Part shown: one piece after another, positions 34,026 to 42,638 of the stretch
Layout of the letters: every line of letters begins with the position of its first letter
How positions within the stretch are numbered: position 1 is the first letter of the stretch
Assembly: GCA_030690165.1 (NCBI GenBank)
Contig: JAUYHF010000042.1
Coordinates: 1 to 64,000 of the forward strand
Length of the DNA stretch: 64,000 bases
Reading direction: 5' to 3'
Source of the DNA: Deltaproteobacteria bacterium
GTDB taxonomy: Bacteria > Desulfobacterota > GWC2-55-46 > UBA9637
Translations under genes and position numbers: made by a program
Notes under the pieces: model-generated
Told to the model about the DNA's origin: nothing
The model's database searches: none
The model's input: the letters and a program-made list of their open reading frames with translations, nothing else

Positions 34026-35462
34026 ATGGCGAAGCATTCAGGAAGTTTTAATTATTTTTATTTAAACATCCTATGTGGTTTTTTTCTTGGTGTCATCATA
34101 ATTTCACTATTTCCATCATCCTCCTTTGCCACCCCGGCGTTTGCACGTAAATATGATCTCTCATGCGCTTCCTGCCACACCAAACCGCCCCGGTTAAATG
34201 CCTTTGGCGAGGCCTTCCACATGGCCGGGTTTCAGATTCCGACGGTACAGGAGGGGGAGATTAAGAAGAAACGTCATATAGGACGGATCATGTCCGAGAC
34301 TGAGTTCCTGAATATTTTTTCGGTCAGAACGACCGGTGATTTCATTCAATCATTCTCGGGTGGTCAAAAGAACGAATCGGCGATGGCGCTGCCGCAAAGC
34401 GTCGAGCTGTATCTGGCCGGAAACTTTACCGATGCCATCGGCTATTTCTTCGAGCTGGAGCATGAAAGCCGGGCAATCGAAGGGCTCGCGGGAGGCCGGT
34501 TCGAGGAGACCTCTCGCTTCGGAATCGGGAAGGAGTTCTTTTTTATCTTCGATCTGCCCGCTCTATTTAAAAGCGCGTCCCCGGACATGGCCGACTCCGG
34601 CGGGCCGATGGGCCATAGCGGAGGGGCGATGATCATGGGGCCGATGGTGATGGCTGGGAAGATAGATCCGTCCACCAATTTTTCATACCCGACGAACCGG
34701 CAATTTATTCTGAATGTTCCTGGCCGTGTCCGTGTAGATTCAGGAATCGTTGAACGTTTTGGCCTGACACCCTATGCTTTTGCCGTGAAGTTTTTCGGGA
34801 TCAAGACGACGGAGGGGAATTCGGTCGAAGTGACCAGAGAAGTACTCTACAACACCCCTGGGGATTTCGGGATCGACCTTCATGTGATGGTGGAAAACCT
34901 CATAGTGCAGGCGGGTGTGATGCAGGGGGGGCTTCAGGCCGGGAACAGTGATGTGAATCAGAAGAAGGATCCGTATATGATGATGCGGCTGAATTTCGGA
35001 CAGGAAGCCTATATCTCAGGTAGTCTCTCCGGCCTGGTCTATTGGGGAAACGACACGGCTATGGTTGATACCAGCCTGGTCAACTGGCTTCGTTATGGAT
35101 TTTCAGGGAATCTCAAATATAAATATCTGGATCTCTACGGCGCCATTATTTGGGACAACATCCGCAACCTACCTGCTGGCATCAGCAGTCCGTTTGATAG
35201 CACGGCCTATGGGTTCACCATTGAAGGGGATTACCTGGCGACCGATAGATGGCTGCTGTCGCTTCGGTATGACCAGCTCAAGGCGGGCGGATTTATCAGC
35301 CAGAAAACCGATGGCAAAACCATTGCGGCCCAGGCGCGGTTCTATATACGGGATAATTTTTCATTCTACCTGAGGGATAGTTTTAACCTGGAGGGGGTCA
35401 ACGATAATGCGCTTCGAAATTTTCAAAACTTCGTCACATTGGGCGTCGATTTTCATTTTTAG
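34026..35462 (+). CDS. Outer-membrane cytochrome-porin fusion (Cyc2-like architecture)
   Basis: 478 residues. Signal peptide, then mature start A-T-P-A-F-A-R-K-Y-D-L-S. A single heme-c site C-A-S-C-H is at residues 47-51, followed by T-K-P-P-R-L-N-A-F-G-E-A-F and H-M-A-G-F-Q. The remaining 400 residues look like beta-strands alternating with loops, ending V-D-F-H-F, as in outer-membrane barrels. A small N-terminal monoheme cytochrome plugged into a porin is the layout of Cyc2 iron-oxidising proteins; many relatives have no known activity. An unusual Met/His/Gly-rich loop (D-S-G-G-P-M-G-H-S-G-G-A-M, near 190-205) is present. Base composition is visibly GC-richer than the flanks. Confidence 0.75.
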   Translation: MAKHSGSFNYFYLNILCGFFLGVIIISLFPSSSFATPAFARKYDLSCASCHTKPPRLNAFGEAFHMAGFQIPTVQEGEIKKKRHIGRIMSETEFLNIFSVRTTGDFIQSFSGGQKNESAMALPQSVELYLAGNFTDAIGYFFELEHESRAIEGLAGGRFEETSRFGIGKEFFFIFDLPALFKSASPDMADSGGPMGHSGGAMIMGPMVMAGKIDPSTNFSYPTNRQFILNVPGRVRVDSGIVERFGLTPYAFAVKFFGIKTTEGNSVEVTREVLYNTPGDFGIDLHVMVENLIVQAGVMQGGLQAGNSDVNQKKDPYMMMRLNFGQEAYISGSLSGLVYWGNDTAMVDTSLVNWLRYGFSGNLKYKYLDLYGAIIWDNIRNLPAGISSPFDSTAYGFTIEGDYLATDRWLLSLRYDQLKAGGFISQKTDGKTIAAQARFYIRDNFSFYLRDSFNLEGVNDNALRNFQNFVTLGVDFHF

Positions 35463-35493
35463 GCGAGCTCGTGGGATCGGGGAGGCCATCTAT

Positions 35494-36294
35494 ATGAACC
35501 ATCACGTTTTCAGTTTTGGTTTGCTCGTGATCGCAACGGCATTTGTGTCTCTTTTCTGCCCGGAGGTTGGGTTCAGCCAGACGAATCAGGAACACGGGCA
35601 TGATATGGGACACATGGAAGGAACGGACGCGGTAGACATCATGGCAGGGAAGATGATCTACACGATGGGCTGCATCCATTGCCATGGATCGAAGGGACAG
35701 GGCGATGGCGCTGCGGCGATTTTTATCGGGCCCTACTCGCATCCACGTCCGAACGATTTTACCGCAGGGATTTTTAAGTTCCGTTCGACGGAGTCTGGTC
35801 GGCTGCCGATGTTGAAAGATCTGATGCGGACGATTCGCGAGGGCATTCCGGGCATTATGCCGTCGTTCAGGAATTTGGGAGAGGGGCAAATCCTTGCGGT
35901 GGCGCTGTATGCGAGCAAAGAATTCATTAAGCAGGAGCTTCCGACCGAGACGGCCATCATCTATGCCGAGCATGTGGGACCTTATACCTATTCGCTGGAG
36001 AGTGTCCGACGTGGAAAAGAACTTTACACAAAGCTTGGATGCGCCGCATGCCATAGAGTGGACGGCCGAGGGGCGGGTATCACATTACAGGATGTAAGAG
36101 GGCTTCACATCATGCCGGTGGACCTGACCCGGCAGGAGACATTCGGGAACGGCACCTCTCACGAGGATATTTACCGAACGATCATGACTGGCCTGGATGG
36201 GACGCCCATGCCCTCCTTTTTCGACTTGTTTAAGGGGCATGAACAAAGCGCATGGGATCTTGTGCATTACATCCTTTCACTGCAAGGAAGGTAA
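35494..36294 (+). CDS. Exported diheme cytochrome c
   Basis: 266 residues. A signal peptide (N-H-H-V-F-S-F-G-L-L-V-I...) ends near F-S-Q. A His/Met-rich spacer H-G-H-D-M-G-H-M-E follows. Two class I cytochrome c domains: C-I-H-C-H (60-64) with Met ligand near 122 (I-M-P-S-F), and C-A-A-C-H (183-187) with Met near 239 (P-M-P-S-F). It is a good periplasmic electron carrier for the cytochrome-porin encoded just upstream. GGGGAGG before the ATG at 35494 decides the start. Its last 28 bases overlap the 3' end of hisD on the other strand. Confidence 0.85.
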   Translation: MNHHVFSFGLLVIATAFVSLFCPEVGFSQTNQEHGHDMGHMEGTDAVDIMAGKMIYTMGCIHCHGSKGQGDGAAAIFIGPYSHPRPNDFTAGIFKFRSTESGRLPMLKDLMRTIREGIPGIMPSFRNLGEGQILAVALYASKEFIKQELPTETAIIYAEHVGPYTYSLESVRRGKELYTKLGCAACHRVDGRGAGITLQDVRGLHIMPVDLTRQETFGNGTSHEDIYRTIMTGLDGTPMPSFFDLFKGHEQSAWDLVHYILSLQGR

Positions 36295-37583
36295 ATGTCC
36301 TTCATCCTTATAGAAACACTTCTCCCGTGGGCATCTAAACCTTCTATATCAGTAAACCTGACCACTTTTCCCCCAAGCCTCTCAAACCCTTTTCTGGAAA
36401 AGGCAATAATACTTGAACGTTTAATAAAATCCTCAACTCCAAGGGGAGATGAAAACCTTGCAGTGCCTCCTGTCGGGAGTGTGTGATTTGGCCCTGCCAT
36501 GTAGTCGCCGAGGGACTCAGGTGTGTATTGCCCTAAAAAGATTGCGCCTGCGTTTTTAATCTTTTTCAAAAGCTCAAATGGTTTTTTTACAAAAAGCTCC
36601 AGATGCTCTGGCGCAATCTTGTTGGATATATCTGCTGCTTCGGCTAAATTCTTTGTAATAATAATTGCGCCATATCTATCAATGGAACTTTGGGCAATAG
36701 CCTTTCTTTTAAGTCCTTTGATCCGGATTGAAACCTCCTTTGACACAGCCCGGGCCATCTTTTCTGAGGTCGTAAGAAGGATGCTTGATGCGAGTTCGTC
36801 ATGCTCTGCCTGAGACAACAAATCAGCGGCTATCCATGCAGGCTCCCCTGAGCCGTCATTTATAATAAGTATCTCGCTTGGCCCTGCTATCATATCAATA
36901 TCCACTGTCCCAAACACGAGTCTCTTTGCGGTAGCAACATAGATATTGCCCGGTCCTACAATCTTATCAACCTTCGGAATGGTCTTTGTGCCGTAAGCAA
37001 GGGCAGCAATGGCCTGCGCGCCGCCGATGCTGTAAATCTTATCAACTCCTGCAATCTCTGCCGCAGCCAGCACATACGGGTTAATTCCATTTTTGGAAGG
37101 AGGCGTAACCATTATAATCTCTTTTACGCCTGCAATCTTTGCAGGTATTGCGTTCATTAAAACAGTGGACGGATATACAGCCTTTCCGCCAGGGACATAG
37201 ATGCCAACCTGTTCAATAGGTGTAATCATCTGCCCCAGTATGGTTCCATCCTTTTCAGAAAACGCCCATGATTTGGCTGACTGCCTTTTGTGAAATGCCT
37301 CTATCCTTTTTGCGGCAAGTTTAACGAGATTTAAATCGGTTTTTGAAATCTTTTGAATAGCCTTTTTTATATTTCTTTTCGTTACCCTCAATCCCGTGTT
37401 CTTAAGCCTGATACCGTCAAAAAGTTCGGTATATTTCAAAAGGCTTTTATCTCCGCTTTGTCTTACATCCTTGAGAATTGCCTTTACAGCCTCCTCTGCG
37501 CCAGTTATATCTGATTCACCCCTTTTAAGGATGATATCAAGTATTTTAATAAAGCCTTTTTCTCTTATGGAAAATATCTTCAT
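36267..37583 (-). CDS. hisD: Histidinol dehydrogenase
   Basis: 438 residues. Signatures include P-G-G-K-A-V-Y-P-S-T-V-L-M-N, G-G-A-Q-A-I-A-A-L-A-Y-G-T, V-G-P-G-N-I-Y-V-A-T-A-K and A-P-E-H-L-E, plus G-P-N-H-T-L-P-T-G. It catalyses the last two steps of histidine synthesis with zinc. The C-terminus would normally end near H-G-R-S-V-S-I-R, but here ten further residues (D-I-Y-L-P-C-S-E-R-M) are read out of the neighbouring cytochrome gene. Start at ATG 37583; GTG 37592 is the alternative; no clear ribosome site. Confidence 0.92.
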   Translation of the reverse strand: MKIFSIREKGFIKILDIILKRGESDITGAEEAVKAILKDVRQSGDKSLLKYTELFDGIRLKNTGLRVTKRNIKKAIQKISKTDLNLVKLAAKRIEAFHKRQSAKSWAFSEKDGTILGQMITPIEQVGIYVPGGKAVYPSTVLMNAIPAKIAGVKEIIMVTPPSKNGINPYVLAAAEIAGVDKIYSIGGAQAIAALAYGTKTIPKVDKIVGPGNIYVATAKRLVFGTVDIDMIAGPSEILIINDGSGEPAWIAADLLSQAEHDELASSILLTTSEKMARAVSKEVSIRIKGLKRKAIAQSSIDRYGAIIITKNLAEAADISNKIAPEHLELFVKKPFELLKKIKNAGAIFLGQYTPESLGDYMAGPNHTLPTGGTARFSSPLGVEDFIKRSSIIAFSRKGFERLGGKVVRFTDIEGLDAHGRSVSIRMKDIYLPCSERM

Positions 37584-37628
37584 GATTGTCACATTTTATA
37601 GAAGAATTATGAATGGCGCAAGGTTATT

Positions 37629-38378
37629 TTATTTTCCCATATCCCCAAGCTCATACTGAATAATAGCTGCAATGCTTATGGCTGCTGTCTCTGTTCTTAA
37701 TATCCTTGGCCCAAGCATCACAGGTAAAAAACCTGCCTTTTCTGCGAGAGCCACCTCCCGTTCTTCAAAGCCCCCTTCAGGGCCTATCAAAACAATACAT
37801 CCTGAAAACCCACCAGGCTTCAAAATGTCTTTGAGGTTATTCCTGTTTTCTCCTTCCCATGGAATAATTTTGATATACTTCTCCATGCTGTGAGAATACT
37901 TGCTTAAAACCTCTGCTAATGTAGCCATTTCTTCTATTTGTGGAATAACATCTCTCCTGCATTGCTTTGCCGCCTCAATTGCTATGCGCTGCCATCTTTG
38001 GATTTTCTTTGCGGCTTGTTCGCTGTTCAACCTTGACACAACCCTTGAGGCAGTAAATGGTATAATCTCTGAAACACCAAGCTCTGTTGCCTTCTGGATT
38101 ATGATGTCCATCTTCTCAGCCTTTGCAAGACCCTGAGCAAGGATTATCCTGAACCGGCTTTCTCTTGATACATCAAGTTGTTTTTCTATGGCAATACAGC
38201 CTCCATTTTTTGTGACAGTTTTAAGATTTCCTGTGAATTCCCGGCCTTTTCCATCAAATACAATAACCTTATCCCCTTTTTTAAGACGAAGGACATCCTT
38301 CAAATGATGGAGTTCTTTGCCGGTTAAGAGGGCAGTCTTTTCTTTATCGTTTATGTGTTCTGCAAAAAATCTCTTCAT
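37629..38378 (-). CDS. rsmE: 16S rRNA m3U1498 methyltransferase
   Basis: 249 residues, SPOUT fold. N-terminal PUA-like part with H-H-L-K-D-V-L-R-L-K-K-G-D. Then Q-K-A-T-E-L-G-V-S-E-I-I-P-F, A-A-K-Q-C-R-R, G-P-E-G-G-F and L-G-P-R-I-L-R-T-E-T-A at the knot. These identify RsmE. 45 bases upstream of hisD and likely co-transcribed. Confidence 0.93.
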   Translation of the reverse strand: MKRFFAEHINDKEKTALLTGKELHHLKDVLRLKKGDKVIVFDGKGREFTGNLKTVTKNGGCIAIEKQLDVSRESRFRIILAQGLAKAEKMDIIIQKATELGVSEIIPFTASRVVSRLNSEQAAKKIQRWQRIAIEAAKQCRRDVIPQIEEMATLAEVLSKYSHSMEKYIKIIPWEGENRNNLKDILKPGGFSGCIVLIGPEGGFEEREVALAEKAGFLPVMLGPRILRTETAAISIAAIIQYELGDMGK

Positions 38379-38393
38379 AAATATAAAAACTCC

Positions 38394-38422
38394 TTGACGC
38401 TTTGGGGTGTTTAGTATATTTT
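38394..38422 (+). promoter_or_regulatory. Promoter for the exported esterase
   Basis: TTGACG (38394-38399), 17 bases, TATTTT (38417-38422). The predicted start of transcription falls at or near the ATG at 38429, so again little or no leader. Confidence 0.5.
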
Positions 38423-38428
38423 TGCGGC

Positions 38429-39409
38429 ATGCAGTCTAATATACACTTTATGTATAAAAAAACAATCTCCTCTGTTTTAATAATCTTATTTTTGCTGGTT
38501 CAGGATGTCTATGCCGATGTTTCCAGCCTTCCTGCTGAGTATAAGGAATTCTGGAATACGAGGCTTTCTGAATTAGAGGCTGTACAGGCAGAGCCGAAGC
38601 TGGGCAATGCCATAAAAAGGGATGGGATTATCGGCAGGGATGTCTGGTTCAGGGGCTACGGTAATGTGAGGCTGCACGGCTATTTGGCAGAGCCTTCTCA
38701 TATTAAGCCGAATCAGAAATTGCCGGCAGTGCTGCTTCTTCACGGTTATTCTGATTACGGAAGGCCGTCGTGGGCAGAGAGATATGCGAAGATGGGTTTT
38801 ATTGCCTTTGCAATAGATGTGCGCGGCCACGGCAAAAGCCGGCAGGATTATAATCCCGGGGTTCCCGGCCTTATGGTTGACAATATTACGGATGGCAAAA
38901 ACTACAGCCTTGTAGGCGTTATACTTGATGCAATAAGAGGGCTTGATTTTCTTGAGACCCTGCTCGTAGCGGATAGAAATAGAATCTATGTAAGCGGCAG
39001 CAGTATGGGCGGGGGGAGCGCCATGATAGTATCTGCAATAGATACACGGGTGAAGGCTGTTGCGGCGGGCGTGCCGTTTCTCAATAACATACCGGAGAGT
39101 TTAAAAACCGCTGATGGCGGGCCTTATATGGAAGTAAAGAAATATCTGAAACAACATCCTAAGGATAAAGACAAGGTTTGGGATACGCTCAAATATGTGG
39201 ATGCGTATAATTATGCGCCTTATATCAACAAACCTGTTATTGTAGGAGTTGGACTTGCTGATTCCATCTGCCCTCCGGAGGGCATTAAATCAACCTTTGA
39301 CAGAATTACACCAGATACTAAAAAGGAAATCTACGAAGCGCCAAAGGCAGGCCATGTAGTTTTGCCGGGGTGGCATGAGAAGAATAGAAAGTGGTTTTCC
39401 GAAAACTAA
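38429..39409 (+). CDS. Exported alpha/beta-hydrolase (acetyl-esterase family)
   Basis: 326 residues. Signal peptide ends near V-Y-A-D. The fold resembles acetyl xylan esterase/cephalosporin-C deacetylase: W-F-R-G-Y-G-N-V-R-L-H-G-Y-L, L-L-L-H-G-Y, D-V-R-G-H-G-K-S. Nucleophile in G-S-S-M-G (Ser192), Asp in G-L-A-D-S-I-C-P-P, and His in A-G-H-V. Substrate unknown; oligosaccharide or xenobiotic esters are possible. The start could also be ATG 38450, which begins a tidier signal peptide. Confidence 0.7.
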   Translation: MQSNIHFMYKKTISSVLIILFLLVQDVYADVSSLPAEYKEFWNTRLSELEAVQAEPKLGNAIKRDGIIGRDVWFRGYGNVRLHGYLAEPSHIKPNQKLPAVLLLHGYSDYGRPSWAERYAKMGFIAFAIDVRGHGKSRQDYNPGVPGLMVDNITDGKNYSLVGVILDAIRGLDFLETLLVADRNRIYVSGSSMGGGSAMIVSAIDTRVKAVAAGVPFLNNIPESLKTADGGPYMEVKKYLKQHPKDKDKVWDTLKYVDAYNYAPYINKPVIVGVGLADSICPPEGIKSTFDRITPDTKKEIYEAPKAGHVVLPGWHEKNRKWFSEN

Positions 39410-39431
39410 GGCCGGTTAAAGGAGTTATTGT

Positions 39432-40151
39432 ATGACAGACCATAAATTCCTCCCTCTTTTTTTCTTAAGTATACTGTTTCTATCCATCATCCCTGCCTAT
39501 TCTCAGGATGTATACGCAAAAAAACGGCAGATAATGATAGAGAAGGATATACGAGGACGGGGTATCACGGATAAAAAGCTTCTGGATGTGATGGGAAAGA
39601 CGCCCAGACACCTTTTTGTTGAAGGGCATCTCAGGGGTGCGGCCTATGAAGATTATCCCCTTCCCATAGATGAAGGTCAGACCATATCTCAGCCATATGT
39701 GGTTGCTTTGATGACCGAGGCATTGCGGCTTAAGCCTTCTGACAGGGTTCTGGAGATAGGCACAGGTTCAGGCTATCAGGCGGCTATTCTTGCAGAGATA
39801 GTGAAAGAGGTTTATACCATAGAGATTAGAAAAGGGCTTGCAGACAAGGCTGAAAAAAGGCTTAAAGAGATGGGCTATAAAAATGTAAAAGTCAGGTATG
39901 GGGATGGATATTTTGGTTGGGAAGAATATGCGCCGTTTGATGCTATAATCATCACTGCTGCCGCAAATCATATCCCACCATCATTAATCAAGCAATTAAA
40001 GGAAGGCGGAAAGCTAATCATACCGCTTGGGAGCACTGTCTACAGCCAGACCCTTATTCTGGCCATAAAGAAAAAGGGCGAACTTGATTTGGAAGAGATA
40101 ACGTCCGTGAGATTTGTCCCTATGATTGGCGAGGCGGAGAAGGGAAGGTAA
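39432..40151 (+). CDS. pcm: Protein-L-isoaspartate O-methyltransferase with signal peptide
   Basis: 239 residues. A clear signal sequence ([18 protein letters not shown], cleavage before Q-D) precedes a full Pcm: the R-x-x-F-V region, [15 protein letters not shown], and SAM motif [11 protein letters not shown]. It repairs isoaspartyl residues. An exported location is odd because SAM is cytoplasmic. 22 bases after the exported esterase. Its last 32 bases overlap the convergent gene. Confidence 0.85.
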   Translation: MTDHKFLPLFFLSILFLSIIPAYSQDVYAKKRQIMIEKDIRGRGITDKKLLDVMGKTPRHLFVEGHLRGAAYEDYPLPIDEGQTISQPYVVALMTEALRLKPSDRVLEIGTGSGYQAAILAEIVKEVYTIEIRKGLADKAEKRLKEMGYKNVKVRYGDGYFGWEEYAPFDAIIITAAANHIPPSLIKQLKEGGKLIIPLGSTVYSQTLILAIKKKGELDLEEITSVRFVPMIGEAEKGR

Positions 40152-42519
40152 AAAAGGCAAGGGCATATGAAATACCGCCCATCCAGAGGACTGCCTTAAA
40201 ACCAATGACTATAGCCAGCATGATGGTGAGTATAGGCGCTAGAACAGAGAAACAACCATTGACGGCCCATGCCCACGGAATGAGAGAGGGATTTCCTGCG
40301 CCAAGCGACTTAATCCCGAGCGGAAACGGTATCCCCATAAGGAAACCGAGCGGAATAAGCACAATAAATGACATGACAATTTTAATCGATAATGCATGGG
40401 GAGAAATAGCATCAGAGATTGCGGGTATAATAAGGCTGTATACAATAACGAGAAATGAGATTACAAAAAGCATAGCCCGGTTTCTTAGCAAAGAAAATCT
40501 GTGGCTCAAAAGACTTCCCGTACCGGAACTAATCAGTATGGATGTAAGGACAACGCTAACAGCATAAGAAGGATTTTCCAGAGGGAGGATCATCTTCTGA
40601 ATCATGGTGATTTCTACGAACATAAAGCCAAGGCCGAGGAGGGCAAAATAGATAAGGGAGGTATAATTGTCCTTACGTTGCGTATCCCCACGTCTTTTTG
40701 CAACAGCAGGTAGAAATATAAAAATGATACTCAGTAGCAGAGCCTGTATAAAAACCACAGGGAGGAGATACCCCTCTTCTATAAAATACTGCCACTTTTC
40801 ACCCATCGTCCTGTAGATTGTTTTTATATTCTTGAGCCTTAAGTAATAGGGGAAAAACGGATTTTCATCCCGGACAGGGCTTATGTCAAAAATATAATTA
40901 CGCTGAAAATTCTCCCGTGTTCCGGGATCAAGAATATTCTTAAATGCCGCAAAATATTCATTTGAAGGCAGCCGCACATAAATATTTGTTTCTTGTTCTG
41001 TAATCCCAGGAAGATATATAAGGTCAAACCTCCTTTCCCTGCAAAATTTTTTCACAGATTCTATTTCGTCAAAAGAAAATGGCGTTTTTTTTGCAAGAAT
41101 AGATACAGTTCCCCAGCTTCTTATAGCTGCAATATTTTTATCTGCATCCGCTATCCCGCTTTCATTCATTGCCAAAACCATAGTGTTTAAAAGCCTTAAC
41201 TCTGTCCTCGGCGGATGGAGAATGAAGAGGTGTATGCTCAGTATGCCATTATCTTTTAAATGCCCCAGATATTCTTTGAATGCCTCAATAGTAAATCTGT
41301 AATCCTCTGAGATTCCAAAAAAGCCTCCAGGAGAAGCGCCCATTAAGGGAATATCAATGGCATCAAATTTTTTATCTCTCTTTTTAAGCCATGACCTTCC
41401 CATGCCGGACCATGTATTCTGGCTATAGATACCCTGAGAAAATTCTGTAAAATCATCTCGTATGACCTTTATGACCAGCGGGTTGGAATCGACCTTGTAG
41501 ATGTTTTTTGAGTTGTAATAGCGGGCCAGCAATACCTCCATGCCTCCTTTTGGCTCAAGAATTAACACATCGTCTTTTTTGCCAATCTCGTAAGAAAGGG
41601 CAGAGGGGAGGTATGTTAAAAACTTAAGCGCCCGGTTATCTCCGGCGGTAAGGGCATTTATTTCGCCTCCATCAATGGAAAGGCCAATCTGTTCAGGAAG
41701 CGGATCGAGATATTTCAGGCTCAGCCCCGGTGCGAACCGTGCCGCAGGGCTTTTAAATGTGTCTATACGTGAATATGGGCTGTTGTATGTCCTGATATGT
41801 TCTGCCCCCGGAAATTTTAAAGCAACCTGAAGACCTTTGTACGGAGACATTCTTGGAATAATGATGTTCGGCATGGTTAAAAGGAAAAAATTTAATGCAA
41901 TCAGGCATAGCGCAGCAATCTTTATCCTCCGCTGCCCAATGATAAATGCGCCCAATAATGCCAGTGAAGCTGTAATAATAATAGCCTTCTCAGGAGGCAT
42001 TATGCTCAATAAAAAGAGAATAACAATTGAGCCTGTGCCTGCGCCAAGAAGGTCTGAGCCATATAACAGCCCTGATTTTTCACTTATCATGGAAAACGCA
42101 GATGCCATACAAAACCCGAAAAAGAGAAATGGGATAGAAAGTATCATGTAGTAAAGGAATATATAAAAAATCTGAACTTTTTCCCATGCAAGCCTTACGG
42201 GGTCAAAGGGTATCTGGTTTGAAATGATGTAACTTAAGGATATGCCCGCGCCAAGGAGCAGACCATATATTCCAATCCGTTCATATGGGAAGGAGCTATC
42301 CCCTCCCTTTTGGCTGGCCACATAGGTCGCCCCTGCAATTTTCGGATATAGTGAAAGAACCGTGCCGCTTGCGCCAATACCCAGCATTGCTATACTGATA
42401 ATCATGAATGCAAAGTGATACCATAGCGATATGGAGAATATCCTTATTAAGGCTATCTCATATGCAAGGGATGAAAATGAGAAGAGAAAGATTGCTGCGT
42501 ATATCTTTATTTTTGTCAT
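40120..42519 (-). CDS. Membrane protein with spermidine-synthase-like domain
   Basis: 799 residues. About six N-terminal transmembrane segments (starting [14 protein letters not shown]), a soluble middle with a Rossmann methyltransferase/aminopropyltransferase-like fold ([10 protein letters not shown], then V-D-S-N-P), and about seven C-terminal segments. The glycine loop is altered (K-G-G-M rather than the usual G-G-G-D-G), so catalysis is uncertain. Proteins of this layout are widespread and unassigned. It overlaps pcm at the 3' end. Confidence 0.7.
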   Translation of the reverse strand: MTKIKIYAAIFLFSFSSLAYEIALIRIFSISLWYHFAFMIISIAMLGIGASGTVLSLYPKIAGATYVASQKGGDSSFPYERIGIYGLLLGAGISLSYIISNQIPFDPVRLAWEKVQIFYIFLYYMILSIPFLFFGFCMASAFSMISEKSGLLYGSDLLGAGTGSIVILFLLSIMPPEKAIIITASLALLGAFIIGQRRIKIAALCLIALNFFLLTMPNIIIPRMSPYKGLQVALKFPGAEHIRTYNSPYSRIDTFKSPAARFAPGLSLKYLDPLPEQIGLSIDGGEINALTAGDNRALKFLTYLPSALSYEIGKKDDVLILEPKGGMEVLLARYYNSKNIYKVDSNPLVIKVIRDDFTEFSQGIYSQNTWSGMGRSWLKKRDKKFDAIDIPLMGASPGGFFGISEDYRFTIEAFKEYLGHLKDNGILSIHLFILHPPRTELRLLNTMVLAMNESGIADADKNIAAIRSWGTVSILAKKTPFSFDEIESVKKFCRERRFDLIYLPGITEQETNIYVRLPSNEYFAAFKNILDPGTRENFQRNYIFDISPVRDENPFFPYYLRLKNIKTIYRTMGEKWQYFIEEGYLLPVVFIQALLLSIIFIFLPAVAKRRGDTQRKDNYTSLIYFALLGLGFMFVEITMIQKMILPLENPSYAVSVVLTSILISSGTGSLLSHRFSLLRNRAMLFVISFLVIVYSLIIPAISDAISPHALSIKIVMSFIVLIPLGFLMGIPFPLGIKSLGAGNPSLIPWAWAVNGCFSVLAPILTIMLAIVIGFKAVLWMGGISYALAFFTFPSPPRQS

Positions 42520-42590
42520 TTGAATTTCAATCTAACACGGCCTGTTGCCTTTGACAAGGGGTGAACAGATGTGCTTTAAATATAAGGTAA

Positions 42591-42619
42591 CCCCGCCACC
42601 AAAAGTTTTGGTGTGGGGG
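42591..42619. repeat. Hairpin in the leader of the P-type ATPase gene
   Basis: CCCCGCCACCAAAA, G, TTTTGGTGTGGGGG: an imperfect stem closing on one base, 19 bases before the ATG. A TTGACA at 42551-42556 lies upstream. The hairpin would be in the 5' leader and may affect translation or be part of an operator. Confidence 0.45.
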
Positions 42620-42638
42620 TTTATATCCGGGATTAACA

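Noticed and set aside
36267-36294. Sequencing or assembly error at the hisD-cytochrome overlap
   Set aside because: Both frames are open and both proteins are complete; a junction after insertion explains the overlap without an error.
11017-38503. A 13-mer TTTGCTGGTTCAG occurring three times (near 11025, 23885 and 38490)
   Set aside because: No arms, no common context (two gene ends and a signal peptide), and chance recurrence in 64 kb on both strands is not negligible.
40120-42519. Functional spermidine synthase
   Set aside because: The middle Rossmann domain has an altered glycine loop, K-G-G-M, instead of G-G-G-D-G, and the protein is mostly membrane; enzymatic role unsupported.
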